From assembly GCA_029245955.1 (NCBI GenBank), contig JAQWOH010000023.1:17707-81706 (forward strand): a stretch of DNA of 64,000 bases, in the 5' to 3' direction. The notes beneath the pieces are model-generated. The model saw only the letters and a program-made list of their open reading frames with translations, was not told where the DNA came from and ran no database searches. Shown here in pieces: positions 36,595-47,748 of the stretch. Source of the DNA: Fuerstiella sp. GTDB taxonomy: Bacteria; Planctomycetota; Planctomycetia; Planctomycetales; Planctomycetaceae. How positions within the stretch are numbered: position 1 is the stretch's first letter; each line of letters opens with the position of its first letter. Position numbers and translations under genes: made by a program.

Positions 36595-37995
36595 ATGACG
36601 ACGCGCCGACAGTTTCTGCAAACGGGTTTGTGCACCGCCGGCGCTGCGGCACTGGCACCACGACTTTTCGCCAGTGAAGTTGCGAACAAACCGCAGACGC
36701 GCTTCATTTTTATCCACAAGGGGAACGGCCTGTTTCCGAAAGCGATGGTGCCATCCTCGCTCAGCAGCGAGGACATGGAAAAGGAGAACAGGAAAGAATC
36801 TTTCGAAGTCTCTCTGACCGAGCACGAGCTGCCGGCATGGATGCGTCCTCTCGATGACCACAAACAGAACATGACGATTGTTCAGGGCCTGTCCGGAAAA
36901 ATGTGCACTACCGGACACCACACGTGGCAGTCATCGCTCGGTGTGTACAAAGCCAACGAACGTCTGAGTTCCATCAAGTGGGCGACCGTCGATTTCGAGT
37001 TGGCCAGGCTTTTCCCTTCGCCGTTTGAACACATCGAGCTGGCCTGTTTTCCCGGCGATGGAGGTAACGCGCGCGGCAACATCAACGGTATCGAGAAAGG
37101 TTTTTCTGCTCGCGGTCCGCAGCAGCCGAATTACGCGTTTGGTTCACCGAAGATCGCTATCCAGGAACTTTTTAAATCCGTTTCGAAGGACAAGCGTGAC
37201 CAGATCAAATACGAACTGGAACGGCAGGTTCTGGAGTTCGCCATGAACGGGCAGTCAAATCGTGGTCAGAATCTCCGTGGCGTCGAAAAGTTGAAAGTGC
37301 TGAACTACGCGGACTCCATTCAGTCGATCCGCAAGCGTAATCACCAAGTTGACGCAATGGCTGACGTCATTCAGCAGCACATTCCACAACTGGACAGGAA
37401 ATTTCTTGCCGACGACATCACAACGATTGACCGACAGGCGGGCCACACTGAGATTCTTCTGTCCGCTCTTATCTCCGGTATGACCAACGTCGTTACGTTG
37501 ACGATTGATGAGCTCGGTACGCGATACACTGGGATCCCTACGATCGAAAATGAAAATGTCAATCTTCACGACGTCGGACACGGTAAAGGGGTCGGGTCAC
37601 TGAAAGCTGAGGAAGTCCGTGAGAAGCTCCGCCATTATCACATGACCCTGGTGGATCGTATGGTGAAGAAATTGAAGAGCGTTCCGGAGGCAGCCGGCAG
37701 CATGTTTGACAACACAGTCCTGCTGTACTTCCCCGACAACGGCGAAACACACCACAGCCATGGAACCGAATGGCCGTTCATCATGATGGCCGGCAGTAAC
37801 GTCCGCCTGGATGTTTCGGGTAAGTACATTCGCCTGCCTTACTACGGCCAGCACGGCCACAAGACTCTTGGGAACTGGTACACCACGATCCTGAACGCTT
37901 ACGGCAACCCAATTCCGCATTACGGGGCCCTTGACACCGGTCTGGCCAAGTACGGAATCGACCAGTCGGGTCCGATTGAGCAGTTTCTGGCCTGA
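36595..37995 (+). CDS. DUF1552 protein, Tat-exported
   Basis: I chose the ATG at 36595 (466 residues) because AAAGGA lies about 7 nt upstream and the protein then starts with a twin-arginine leader (MTTRRQFLQTG, Ala-rich core, LFAS). It matches DUF1552, whose members share an alkaline-phosphatase-like fold with DUF1501 sulfatase relatives: FIFIHKGNGLFP near the start, GHHTWQSSLG, LTIDELGTRY, LYFPDNGETHHSHGTEWP and GHKTLGNWYTTIL. No catalytic Ser/Cys nucleophile is obvious. Second gene of the conserved DUF1592-DUF1552 pair, so the two probably work together outside the cytoplasm. Confidence 0.9.
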   Translation: MTTRRQFLQTGLCTAGAAALAPRLFASEVANKPQTRFIFIHKGNGLFPKAMVPSSLSSEDMEKENRKESFEVSLTEHELPAWMRPLDDHKQNMTIVQGLSGKMCTTGHHTWQSSLGVYKANERLSSIKWATVDFELARLFPSPFEHIELACFPGDGGNARGNINGIEKGFSARGPQQPNYAFGSPKIAIQELFKSVSKDKRDQIKYELERQVLEFAMNGQSNRGQNLRGVEKLKVLNYADSIQSIRKRNHQVDAMADVIQQHIPQLDRKFLADDITTIDRQAGHTEILLSALISGMTNVVTLTIDELGTRYTGIPTIENENVNLHDVGHGKGVGSLKAEEVREKLRHYHMTLVDRMVKKLKSVPEAAGSMFDNTVLLYFPDNGETHHSHGTEWPFIMMAGSNVRLDVSGKYIRLPYYGQHGHKTLGNWYTTILNAYGNPIPHYGALDTGLAKYGIDQSGPIEQFLA

Positions 37996-38402
37996 ACCAG
38001 CAGGGCAGAAAAAATCCGCCGAATTTCAGGTCACGACTGACTTGCCAGATACGGCCGATTAGACTTTGTCCTGGCACACCGCAGGACTATTGGCTATATC
38101 TATGACAATCCGGACGAAGAGTGGTTGTCGGGGGCTGTCATAATTCACCATCAGAAAGCAGCGAGTCGGCAATGATGCATGATGAGTATGTACGCCGTTT
38201 ACGCTGATTTGCGGCCGCAGCGTGCAGCTTTCCAAGTGTGAGTTTCGCTGTCCCACGAGGCCGCATGGCCCCATTTATCGAAAACTGCGTTCGTAACCTG
38301 CGTTCGTAACCTGCGGTTGTCGCGTGTGGTGACTCTTCGCTGCCCGGTGATTTACAATCAACCAGCATGCTTCTTGATTTCTTGAAAGCCTGACTGTCTT
38401 CA
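37996..38402. other. Intergenic region with a 13-bp tandem repeat
   Basis: 406 bp without a recognisable gene. At 38286-38311 the 13-mer TGCGTTCGTAACC occurs twice in tandem, followed by a third partial unit. This could be replication slippage or a binding-site pair; nothing else is seen. Confidence 0.6.
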
Positions 38403-41400
38403 ATGATGAACGAAATCCAGGACAAACCTGAAAACATGACACACCTAACGTATTCCCTGCTGAAAATTAAAATCCGTCGAATGCTGTTTCTTTTCTTACC
38501 GGCCGTGCTGGCTGGACAGGCAGTGCACAGTGCTGAGCCATTTGAGTTCACGCAGAACGACGTGGTTGCGATTTATGGCAACGGGCTTGCCGACCGAATG
38601 CAGCACAGTCCGTGGGTGGAGACCGTCCTGCAAAGTCACTTGAAGGGCAAGAACGTCAGCTTCCGGAACATGAGTTTCTCAGGAGACATGGTCAACCGGC
38701 GACCCCGCAACAAGGGTTTCACCAACGATGAGGAGTATCTGCAACATGTTGCGCCCGATGTGGTCTTCATCATGTATGGCTACAACGAATCATTCGCCGG
38801 GCCGGAAGGGGCAAATGCTTATCAGGCTGAGCTGGCGAAACTGGTCGAAAAGTACCGAGCCCTGCGGAAAGAAAAAGAAGTCGACGCGAGGTTTGTTCTG
38901 TTCAGCCCGATTGCGTATGAGAACACCGGTAATCCCGGTCTTCCGGACGGGACGCAACTCAACGGAAATCTGGCAGCATACACGGAAGCCACTCGGCGAG
39001 CGGCCGCCGCATCAGGTGCAACATTTGTTGATCTCTACTCGCGAACATTTCAACTGTTCGCATCCAGCGACGAACAATTCACGCTTAACGGAATCCATCT
39101 GAATGCGAAAGGTTATCGTCGACTGGCCGGAATTATTTCGCGGGCACTGCTGGGTAAACCGGCGCCCGCCGATACGCGGCTTTCCGGTCTGTACGCTGCC
39201 ATTCAGGACAAGAACTGGCACTGGCACAATCGCTACCGGGCCACCGATGGCAATGATATCTGGGGCGGCCGGTCAACGCTTACGTTTGTCGATGGTCAGA
39301 GCAACGCTGACGTTCTGAAGCATGAGTTGATGATGCTGGACGTCCTGACAGCTAATCGAGACCAGGTGATCTGGGCCGCCACTGCAGGTCGGAAGGTTGA
39401 GGCCGACGACAGCAATGTTCCGCCCCCGGTGAAGGTGATCTCAAACGTTGGCGGAGGCAGCAAGAGTTCGAATGCTGAGAAAGAGGGAAGCACTGACTAC
39501 CCGAGCCCCGAAGACAGTGTCGCACAGGCCACCGTGCCTGAGGGCTATGAGCTGAACGTCTTTGCTTCCGAGGAAATGTTCCCGGATCTGGCCAATCCTG
39601 TGCAGATGCAGGTTGACGCAAAAGGTCGCCTGTGGGCCGCCAGTTGGAACACATATCCGAAGTGGGAACCGCTGAAAAAGATGAACGACAGCCTCATGAT
39701 TTTTGAGGACACCGATAACGATGGTGTTGCGGACAAGCGAAAGATCTTCGCCCACGTGCACAACCCACTTGGCTTTGAATTCTGGGGCGGTGGGGTTCTT
39801 GTGACATCAGGCCCGGACCTGCTGTTTCTCAAAGACACCGACGGTGACGACAAAGCCGATGTACGATATCCGATTCTGCAGGGTCTGGGGACGTCGGACA
39901 CTCACCATGCCGCTAACAATCTGGTCTTCGGCCCGGACGGCGGCATCTACTGGCAGAGTGGTATCTTTCTGGTTCATAACCACGAAACGCCCTGGAAACA
40001 GAATCTCAACATCGGTGCGTCAGGAATGTACCGTTTTGATCCACGCACATTCGTGATTACTCCTCACGCCGGAAACAGTCCTAATCCACACGGCACGTGT
40101 TTTGATTACTGGGGCTACTGCTACGCCAACGATGGAACTGGCGGGCGATCGTATCAGGTGAGGCCTGAAGGTGCGGGCTTCAAGATGCACGAGCTGTTGA
40201 CCAAGGAATTTCGTCCGGTCGCAGCGAACGCCATTATGTCCTCAGAGCATTTTCCTGAAGACATGCAGAACGATTTTCTGATCTGCAATACGATCGGGTT
40301 TCTTGGCGTCAAGCAGTATGACCTTGACCGTGAAGGTGAGGTCGAAGAGGAAGAAACTCCGGCCACGACCGCTCAGAAGAACATCGAAATTACGCAAGGC
40401 GGCGGGCTGATTACGGTCAACCATCCGGCGTTAAAGGATGCCAGAGTTACGGGTTTCAAGCTTAGCGTCAACGGTCGCCAGCAGATGAACATCGCCGAAG
40501 TCGAAGTCTTCAGCGGCGGCAGGAATATCGCCAAAACGGCCAAACTTGAGCAGTCGAGTGAATACAACAACGGTGCGTATCCGGTTCGCCTGCTTGTTGA
40601 CGGTGACAAGGGCAACTTTGCCCACACCTCACCTCAGAAGAACCCGTGGATGAAAGGCGACTTCCCGGCCCCCGTGCAGATTTCCGAATTCAAAGTATGG
40701 AATCGCAAGGGATTCGAGAACCGCTTCAACAACGGCAAGATCGAATTCTTCAACGGCAAAAATGTCGTCGCTGCTGTCGACGTCAAAATTGTCGGCGGAG
40801 GAGATGGTGCCAGCAAGAAGCGGAAATTCGGTGAGGTCTGGGGGACTCCGGTCAAAGAGCTGATCAACAGTCGCGATCGCAACTTCCGACCGACGGATGC
40901 AGTCATCGGTGCAGACGGGGCTCTGTACGTGTCTGACTGGTGCAACGTGATCATCGGACACATGCAGCATAATATTCGTGACCCTAATCGTGATCACTAT
41001 CACGGCCGCATCGTGCGCCTGACCATGAAGGGACGTCCGCTGCAGAAGCCGGTGGAAATTCACGGCCAGCCGATTGCCGCGCTGCTCGAGAACCTGAAAC
41101 ATCCGGTCAACGGCATTCGTCACCGGACTCGTGTGGAATTAAGCGGTCATGATTCAAAGGCCGTTATCGCTGCAACGCAGAAGTGGATGGCGGACTTTGA
41201 TCCGAATGATGAAACCGAAGCTCACCATCTTCTGGAAGCACTGTGGCTTCATCAGCAGCACAACGTAAAAAACGAAGAGCTGCTGAACACGCTGCTGAGT
41301 TCCACAGTCGGGCATGCGGTTGTTGCCGCCAACACGGTGAAGCACTTCTGGCATAACGTGGATGCCAGAGGGGCCAGCGGCTTCGCGGCTCCGGCGGAAG

Positions 41401-42404
41401 TCGAATTCGTCAAGTTTGATCCGCCCAAACGTCTGAGCGCCGCAGACCAGAAGGTCTACGAACTGGGTTCGCAGATCTACCAGCGTCACTCGCACTGTGC
41501 GACCTGCCACCTGGCGCACGGCAAAGGTAACGGAATCGTTTATCCGTCGCTGGTTCGCAGTCCGTGGGTCAATGGCAGTGAGGACCGACTGATCAAGATG
41601 GCTCTACACGGCATGTGGGGCAAGATCACAGTTCACGGCAAGACTTACGATCCCGCGCGTGGCGTACCACCAATGACCGCATTCCGGAATCTGCTCAATG
41701 ATGAAGAACTCGCGGCCGTGCTGACCTTCGTCCGAAACACCTGGGGCAACAGCGCATCCACAATTTCGGCCGACGTGGTTAAACAGATTCGCACGAAAAC
41801 TCTTGATCGGACAACGTTCTGGAATCCGGATGACCTGCTTGCCGAGCATCCTCTGGAAGCGGCGCTGGTCCTCAAGGACATCGGCATCGATCCGGACAGC
41901 TTCTCCAATAAGGAACTGGAAGATGAACTGCTCGGCATTGACGCTGCTGAGTTGGTGAACGTCGCGACTGCCAAGGGCAACGCAGTACGCGGTAAGACCC
42001 TGTTCTACAAATCGGCAGCGGCCTGCTTTGCCTGTCATGATCCACCGTCCGGTGCGGTCCGTCTGGGTCCGGACCTGGCAAAAATCAAGTCCGTCCTCAA
42101 GCCCGAGGAACTGGTGGAATCTGTGCTGCGTCCGTCAAAGCGGATCGACAAGGACTTTGCACAGGTCATCGTACTGACGACCGAGGGCAAGCAGTTTACC
42201 GGCATCCGAGTCTCGGAAAGCGACAGTGAAATCGTGCTGCGGAACCTGGCTCAGCCGCAACCGATCGTCTTCCCGAAAGAGGACGTCGAAGAGGTGCTTG
42301 AATCTCGAACGTCGCTGATGCCGGCCAACCTGGCAAGGCAGTTGAAGAACCGTGGGGAATTCAATGATCTGATAAAATACGTCATTGAAACCAGAAAGCG
42401 GTGA
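38403..42404 (+). CDS. Secreted SGNH-like domain fused to PVC dehydrogenase and two c-type heme domains
   Basis: 1333 residues from the first ATG; starts at 38436 or 38481 also leave the signal peptide ([20 protein letters not shown]). Order: SGNH-hydrolase-like domain (~50-260) with blocks [16 protein letters not shown] and [13 protein letters not shown] but [13 protein letters not shown] where GDS is expected, so the catalytic Ser seems missing; membrane-bound dehydrogenase propeller (~375-660 and ~830-900; [24 protein letters not shown]); an inserted discoidin-like sandwich (~680-810; [21 protein letters not shown]); heme motif CATCH near 1032; heme motif CFACH near 1209 with the PVC heme-binding domain. 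It probably binds a glycan and oxidises it; the acylesterase module may be only a binding domain. Confidence 0.87.
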   Translation: MMNEIQDKPENMTHLTYSLLKIKIRRMLFLFLPAVLAGQAVHSAEPFEFTQNDVVAIYGNGLADRMQHSPWVETVLQSHLKGKNVSFRNMSFSGDMVNRRPRNKGFTNDEEYLQHVAPDVVFIMYGYNESFAGPEGANAYQAELAKLVEKYRALRKEKEVDARFVLFSPIAYENTGNPGLPDGTQLNGNLAAYTEATRRAAAASGATFVDLYSRTFQLFASSDEQFTLNGIHLNAKGYRRLAGIISRALLGKPAPADTRLSGLYAAIQDKNWHWHNRYRATDGNDIWGGRSTLTFVDGQSNADVLKHELMMLDVLTANRDQVIWAATAGRKVEADDSNVPPPVKVISNVGGGSKSSNAEKEGSTDYPSPEDSVAQATVPEGYELNVFASEEMFPDLANPVQMQVDAKGRLWAASWNTYPKWEPLKKMNDSLMIFEDTDNDGVADKRKIFAHVHNPLGFEFWGGGVLVTSGPDLLFLKDTDGDDKADVRYPILQGLGTSDTHHAANNLVFGPDGGIYWQSGIFLVHNHETPWKQNLNIGASGMYRFDPRTFVITPHAGNSPNPHGTCFDYWGYCYANDGTGGRSYQVRPEGAGFKMHELLTKEFRPVAANAIMSSEHFPEDMQNDFLICNTIGFLGVKQYDLDREGEVEEEETPATTAQKNIEITQGGGLITVNHPALKDARVTGFKLSVNGRQQMNIAEVEVFSGGRNIAKTAKLEQSSEYNNGAYPVRLLVDGDKGNFAHTSPQKNPWMKGDFPAPVQISEFKVWNRKGFENRFNNGKIEFFNGKNVVAAVDVKIVGGGDGASKKRKFGEVWGTPVKELINSRDRNFRPTDAVIGADGALYVSDWCNVIIGHMQHNIRDPNRDHYHGRIVRLTMKGRPLQKPVEIHGQPIAALLENLKHPVNGIRHRTRVELSGHDSKAVIAATQKWMADFDPNDETEAHHLLEALWLHQQHNVKNEELLNTLLSSTVGHAVVAANTVKHFWHNVDARGASGFAAPAEVEFVKFDPPKRLSAADQKVYELGSQIYQRHSHCATCHLAHGKGNGIVYPSLVRSPWVNGSEDRLIKMALHGMWGKITVHGKTYDPARGVPPMTAFRNLLNDEELAAVLTFVRNTWGNSASTISADVVKQIRTKTLDRTTFWNPDDLLAEHPLEAALVLKDIGIDPDSFSNKELEDELLGIDAAELVNVATAKGNAVRGKTLFYKSAAACFACHDPPSGAVRLGPDLAKIKSVLKPEELVESVLRPSKRIDKDFAQVIVLTTEGKQFTGIRVSESDSEIVLRNLAQPQPIVFPKEDVEEVLESRTSLMPANLARQLKNRGEFNDLIKYVIETRKR

Positions 42405-42672
42405 CAACGACCAACGCAGAGAATTGAAATGGTCTTTTCGTCGTGAGCGAGAAGTCCGGTCATTCTGATGTTGAGCAGATCGCCAGTCCCGGCGGTCTGC
42501 TCAATTCTATGCGCGGTCCTGTCGTTGCGGTTTTCAATGCGTTTCCGGGCGCCCGCTGTCATCGGGAACGTAGTTGCTGTCGCCGGCGAAACCGATGATG
42601 ATCGGAGAGCCCCGAATTCTTGCTTCCGTTCAGTCCACACCGTTTGAAAACAGGTCACAGGTTCAACTCAAC

Positions 42673-45579
42673 ATGAAAAGTAAAACTGTGTTGAAGCCGT
42701 CGATGTTGGCAATGCTGCTGTTGTTCTGCGCGATGCACAATTCTGACGCTGCGGAATACTACGTCGCAGCGGATGGTTCGGATGCGAACGCCGGGACGCT
42801 GGAGAAACCGTTCCGAACCCTGTCGCATGTACGCGATGCCGTACGCGAAAGTGGCTGGCTGGGGAATGAATCGGTAACGATTCATCTTCGCGGGGGCACG
42901 CATTACCTGGCAGAAACGCTGGTGCTCCGTCAGGAAGACTCGGGCACTGCCGAATGTCCTGTGAGCTATTCTGCCTACCAGGATGAAAATGTGGTTCTCA
43001 GTGGTGGCGTGAAGCTGGATCTTACCTGGAAGAGATATCAGAACGGCACCTATGTCGCACAGACGCCCGCGGGACTGGAGATTGATCAGTTATTTGTCAA
43101 CGGCGACCGGCAACACATGGCGCGATACCCGAACTATGATCCGCACGCGCAATACTACAACGGCACGGCCGCCGACGCCTTCGCTGCCTCTCGTGCGCAG
43201 CACTGGAAGAATCCGAGGGGCGGTTACATCCACGCTCTGCATCGTCACCACTGGGGCGGCTTTCACTACCGAATCACGGGTAAAGATGCACAGCACAAAG
43301 TAATGTACGAAGGTGGCTGGCAAAACAATCGCCAATTAGGCATGCACCCTGATTTGCGCATGGTGGAAAACATTATTGAGGAGCTGGACGCGGCCGGCGA
43401 ATGGTATCACGATAGTGTGGAGGGCCGACTCTTCTACATGCCCGAAGCCGACGCAGACCCCAACGTGGCCACGGTGGAAGTGGTTCGCCTGAAGCACCTG
43501 GTAGAATTTCAGGGCGACAGGGCGGCGCCGGTGAAACACATCAAACTCGAAGGTCTGATTCTGCGCCATGCGGCGCGCACGTTTATGCAGACCAGGGAAC
43601 CGCTCCTGCGCAGCGACTGGACCATCTATCGTGGTGGAGCAGTGCTGGTAAACGGCGCGCGGGATTGTCTGATCGCCGATTGCGAATTCGATCAGGTTGG
43701 CGGCAATTCAATATTCATCAACAAGTACAACCGCAGAATCAAGATCAGGGGCTGCCACATTCACGGCGGCGGCGCGAGTGGCATCTGCTTTGTTGGTGAT
43801 CCGGGTGCGGTCCGGAGCCCCCGATTCGAATATCATCAGACGTATTCGTACAACGACATCGACAAGACCGCCGGACCGAAGTCTGACAACTATCCCGCCG
43901 ACTGCCTGGTGGAAGACTGTCTTATCCACAATATGAGCGTCGTGGAAAAGCAGGCAACGGGAATTCAGATCTCGATGTCGCATGGTATCACCGTCAGGCA
44001 TTGTTCTATTTATGACCTTGGACGCGCGGGTATTAACATCAGCGAAGGTACGTTCGGCGGGCATGTCATCGAATTTTGTGACGTGTTCGACACCGTTCGC
44101 GAGACCGGTGACCACGGCAGCTTTAATTCGTGGGGGCGAGACCGGTTCTGGCACCTTCAGGATGCACCGGCGGGTGAGCTGCCCGAACTGTCCGGACTGG
44201 ATACAGAAACAACGGTGATCCGCAACAGTCGCTGGCGGTGCGATCATGGCTGGGACGTGGATCTTGATGACGGATCATCGCATTATGAGATCTACAACAA
44301 CCTGTTCCTCAAGGGCGGACTGAAGCTTCGCGAAGGATTCCACCGAAATGTCTACAACAACATTGCCATCAATAATTCCCTCCATCCTCATGTCTGGTAC
44401 CACAACAGCATGGATGTCGTGACCGGTAATATCTGGATGGGGGCTTATCGGCCGGCCGGCGGCATGCCTGCGGGGCAGTGGGGCAGTGAAGTGAACCGGA
44501 ATCTGTTCACGAGAGAAAGCGACCGGGACAAATTCAGGAGGAACGGCTGTGACGTGAATTCCATTGTCGGCGATCCGGAGTTTATTGATCCTGCAAACGG
44601 TGACTATCGGGTTAAGGACGAGTCACCCGCACTGAAGATTGGATTCAGGAACTTTCCGATGGACAGGTTTGGCGTTCAGAAAGCATCCCTCAAAGCCCTG
44701 GCCCGCACACCGGTGATTCCCGAACTGAATGCAAATCACCACGCACCCTCACCGGCAGGAGAACCGTTCGCGAGCGATGTAATCTGGCTTGGCGCCACTC
44801 TGCAGACGCTTGATGGCAAGGCCTATTCCGCATTTGGAGTGAGCAGGGAAGACGGAGGCATTGTGCTGACGAAGGTCTCCGCGGATTCTGAAGCGGCCCG
44901 GGTCGGCTTGAAGGAAAAGGACGTCATTCAGCAGGTAAATGGAGAGGCTGTTCCAGGGACACCGGCTTTTCTCAAAATGCTCTCCACGATTGGGCCCCGG
45001 CCCGTACAGCTGAAGATCGTACGAGAGCAGCGCCCGCTTGCGCTGAGCATTCGGTACCATTCTTATGTTGAGGTCGAGAGTGCAGTTACTGCGTATGGTT
45101 TCAGGAAACTCCGCCTGCCGACTGTGTCGGTCGGAACACTCACCGCCAACACGAGAACCAACAACGATCCGCTGGAATCGCTGGGCGACGGTAAGCTTGC
45201 TGCCGGCTACGGGCCGGTGTTCGGCAATGGTGTGCGTCATGGCGCTTACAAGATGGATTTAGGCAGAGTGCGGCCTGTCAAAGCCATCACCAGCTGGTCT
45301 TACAGGCAGGGTCAAAGGGACGCTCAGAGACTGACGATTTACGGCAGTCGTTCTACGGAGGATCCTGGCTGGAAACTGGATAAGCTGACACCGATTGGAA
45401 CGATCGACAGGGAATCAGCTGAATCAGCGTTCGCGGCCGCAAGTTTGCGGGCTGCGGCCGGTAACTCACTCGGCGAATTTCGCTGGGTCATATGGGCCGT
45501 TTCGCCCGTCAACATAATTGGGGGCGGAGAGAATACCGCCTTCCAGGAGCTGCATGTGGAATATAAAGGCGAAAATTAG
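42673..45579 (+). CDS. Secreted right-handed beta-helix protein with PDZ domain
   Basis: I chose the ATG at 42673 (968 residues; MKSKTVLKPSMLAM, signal peptide ending SDAA). Mature start EYYVAADGSDANAGTLEKPF is the usual opening of parallel beta-helix polysaccharide-active proteins; repeated coils (GGNSIFINKYNRRIKIRGCHIHGGGASGI and similar) run to ~640. A PDZ domain follows at ~715-800 (SEAARVGLKEKDVIQQVNGE). The C-terminal ~150 residues look like a discoidin-type sandwich (MDLGRVRPVKAITSW, RLTIYGS). It could be a lyase or glycoside hydrolase, but no catalytic motif is certain. A PDZ domain in such an enzyme is unusual and may tether or recognise a peptide tail. Confidence 0.87.
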   Translation: MKSKTVLKPSMLAMLLLFCAMHNSDAAEYYVAADGSDANAGTLEKPFRTLSHVRDAVRESGWLGNESVTIHLRGGTHYLAETLVLRQEDSGTAECPVSYSAYQDENVVLSGGVKLDLTWKRYQNGTYVAQTPAGLEIDQLFVNGDRQHMARYPNYDPHAQYYNGTAADAFAASRAQHWKNPRGGYIHALHRHHWGGFHYRITGKDAQHKVMYEGGWQNNRQLGMHPDLRMVENIIEELDAAGEWYHDSVEGRLFYMPEADADPNVATVEVVRLKHLVEFQGDRAAPVKHIKLEGLILRHAARTFMQTREPLLRSDWTIYRGGAVLVNGARDCLIADCEFDQVGGNSIFINKYNRRIKIRGCHIHGGGASGICFVGDPGAVRSPRFEYHQTYSYNDIDKTAGPKSDNYPADCLVEDCLIHNMSVVEKQATGIQISMSHGITVRHCSIYDLGRAGINISEGTFGGHVIEFCDVFDTVRETGDHGSFNSWGRDRFWHLQDAPAGELPELSGLDTETTVIRNSRWRCDHGWDVDLDDGSSHYEIYNNLFLKGGLKLREGFHRNVYNNIAINNSLHPHVWYHNSMDVVTGNIWMGAYRPAGGMPAGQWGSEVNRNLFTRESDRDKFRRNGCDVNSIVGDPEFIDPANGDYRVKDESPALKIGFRNFPMDRFGVQKASLKALARTPVIPELNANHHAPSPAGEPFASDVIWLGATLQTLDGKAYSAFGVSREDGGIVLTKVSADSEAARVGLKEKDVIQQVNGEAVPGTPAFLKMLSTIGPRPVQLKIVREQRPLALSIRYHSYVEVESAVTAYGFRKLRLPTVSVGTLTANTRTNNDPLESLGDGKLAAGYGPVFGNGVRHGAYKMDLGRVRPVKAITSWSYRQGQRDAQRLTIYGSRSTEDPGWKLDKLTPIGTIDRESAESAFAAASLRAAAGNSLGEFRWVIWAVSPVNIIGGGENTAFQELHVEYKGEN

Positions 45580-45715
45580 TGCGTCTATCAGACAAAACCC
45601 ACGTGCGGGAAAGTATGGGTTGATTTAGACCCTGGTTGATTTACCGGCGTTTCGCACCAGCAAACGAACCCAACTGGTGACTTTGTAATTTCGCACTTAT
45701 CCGAATGCCACTCCC

Positions 45716-46690
45716 ATGCGACATCTTTCCGTGAAACCCATGCTCCTTTCATTCATTGTCTTTCTTGCACCTGTTGTGCTGAACGCGCAACAGCCACAGC
45801 AGAATGCGAAACCCCGGTACCGTCTGGTTCCGCCACAATATGGTGCAGGACTGGTTATTGGCCGTCATCAATACACTCATGTCGACGCGGAAGGAAAACG
45901 TCGTTTGACCCTGGACACGTATCGGCCGGCAGATGTCGATGCGGGAGTCCGGCTGCCGATGCTGGTGATGTATTTCGGAGGCGGCTGGATCAATGGTCGT
46001 CCCGGACACTTTACGCCTTTAGCTCAGGCAATCGCTTGTCGGGGTTATGTTACGGTCGTTCCGAATTACCGGCTTTCCGGAGAAGCGCCGTTTCCGGCAG
46101 CTGTGCATGACTGCAAGGCTGCTGTCCGCTGGGCACGCATGTCCGCGAAGCTGCTGAAAGGCGATCCGGAAAAAATCGCCGTCACGGGAGGATCTGCGGG
46201 GGGGCATCTGGCCGGATTTGTTGCGGCGACCAATGGCCTCAGTGAATTCGAAGGGACGGGCGATCATCGGGATGTTTCGTCCGACGTTCAGGCTGTCATC
46301 GTCATGTGCGGCCCGATGAATTTCCTCAACGCAACAATGAAAGAAAACATTAAACGCAGCCAGGAAAGAGGACAGGTTCACGCTGTTATTCGGTTCCTCG
46401 GAGCGACTGCTGAGGAAAACGTGGATCTTTATGCCAAAGCTTCTCCCATCACTCATATCAGCTCGTCGATGCCGCCGGCTCTTTTCATCGATGGAGAACT
46501 GGACGACCCCCGCCAGCGCTATCTCGGCACCTGGAAGAAAATGGACGAATATGGAATCGCTTATGATTTTGTACTCATGGAAAAAGGCCCACACCCGTTC
46601 TGGAACTACGAGCAGTGGTTTGGAAAGACGGTCGATTGCATCGATGCATTTCTCTTGAAGCAATTCAAGAGTGTTGGTCCGACCAGATAG
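45716..46690 (+). CDS. Secreted alpha/beta hydrolase (BD-FAE-like esterase)
   Basis: 324 residues with a signal peptide (MRHLSVKPMLLSFIVFL to LNAQ). Oxyanion loop YFGGGWINGRPG (Phe in place of the usual His), nucleophile elbow GGSAGG with Ser160, acid in DGELDDP and His in GPHPFW. The family includes carbohydrate acyl-esterases of glycan-degradation loci. It follows the beta-helix gene by 136 bp on the same strand, so the pair could deacylate and cut one polymer. Substrate unknown. Confidence 0.9.
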   Translation: MRHLSVKPMLLSFIVFLAPVVLNAQQPQQNAKPRYRLVPPQYGAGLVIGRHQYTHVDAEGKRRLTLDTYRPADVDAGVRLPMLVMYFGGGWINGRPGHFTPLAQAIACRGYVTVVPNYRLSGEAPFPAAVHDCKAAVRWARMSAKLLKGDPEKIAVTGGSAGGHLAGFVAATNGLSEFEGTGDHRDVSSDVQAVIVMCGPMNFLNATMKENIKRSQERGQVHAVIRFLGATAEENVDLYAKASPITHISSSMPPALFIDGELDDPRQRYLGTWKKMDEYGIAYDFVLMEKGPHPFWNYEQWFGKTVDCIDAFLLKQFKSVGPTR

Positions 46691-47030
46691 AAAGACGACA
46701 GTGCATCGACCGAATCTGTGATCGTCCCAACTACAGCGTTTCATGTTGATTTGTGGTTGCGAAACAGACCTTTTGACGACCCTTCCGTTGCTCCCATGAG
46801 CCGGACACGTCTTTCGTAGTTGGTCGTCTGTCCGTTCTCATACAGATGCGATCATAGCCCGCGCGGTGTGCACCTGAGAGCGAGGCAGGCATATATCGAA
46901 GTATTGCTGAAAGGACATTGCAGTGGCAGCTGTGTAATTTTCGGCATCTCGAACGACACAGATTTTCACAAAATGTCTGACCCCTTCGGCGGATGCGTCG
47001 TTGTATCATCTTTCCGTTCATGAAATTCAC
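46691..47030. other. Intergenic region, nothing recognised
   Basis: About 340 bp after the esterase. Open frames on either strand are short and have no protein family character. No terminator-like hairpin with a T-run was spotted. Confidence 0.4.
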
Positions 47031-47626
47031 GCTCTGGGCCGGTGGATGGTCTACTTTCACTGTTATACCTGCCGCGAATCCATCACCCATGCGAAAACTT
47101 CGATTGTCCACGGTCGGCCTAAGCATTCTGCTTGCTCGTTTATCCGTGGTGCAGTTTCGGGAACTGTGGCGTCGGCGACCATTGCTGGACACATGGTCAT
47201 TGGCGGAATCGGCGGAGCCGTCGTTATGACGGCCGGAGCGACGCGGGTTGCTGCATATTCTTCCTGCGGCCAGCGAGTCTCCACGATCAGGGCGTTACGA
47301 AAGCCTCGCGGACTTATGAAGCAACGAGGGAATACGTACTTCGCTTCCGGATGCCATCTGTTGGGCAGCTGCTTAAAACTGTTGGATTCGGTGGTTTCTT
47401 CGGCGGCATTGCAGGATTGGCGACGGCCAGTCCGTTCATTCCGAAATCATGGAGTCCACAGACCCAGACTCCGGACAGGGAGCAGCTTGAACCGGAACGC
47501 AGCGCTGGCCGTCAACGAGACGGTGTCCGCACCAACTTCAAGCATCCATTGTTGATGCCAGTTGCATTGTATTCCACAGGATCGCTGATTGCCCCTGGAT
47601 TGCTTGGTGGAGCAGTGACGGCATAG
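47031..47626 (+). pseudogene. Possible broken Gly-rich membrane protein
   Basis: One frame gives WMVYFHCYTCRESITHAK (zinc-ribbon-like Cys pair) and a Gly/Ala-rich helix GAVSGTVASATIAGHMVIGG; near 47270 a different frame continues with LLKTVGFGGFFGGIAGLATA and HPLLMPVALYSTGSLIAPGLLGG to a stop at 47626. Together they would be a three-helix membrane protein with one frameshift. No family is recognised and the reading could be fortuitous, so confidence is low. Confidence 0.22.
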
Positions 47627-47748
47627 TTTCAAAGACGACAGGCAGCAGGACCGCCCAGCTTCTTATCGGCAGCGGTAGAAGGCTTCAGGACCCGTATCAC
47701 CGTTATCTCTGTCACATGTTTCGCTGTGCAACGGATTCTCATCCTGCG

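Noticed and set aside
38286..38311. Tandem 13-mer as a CRISPR array
   Set aside because: Units are only 13 bp, directly adjacent, two full copies, and have no spacers or cas genes nearby.
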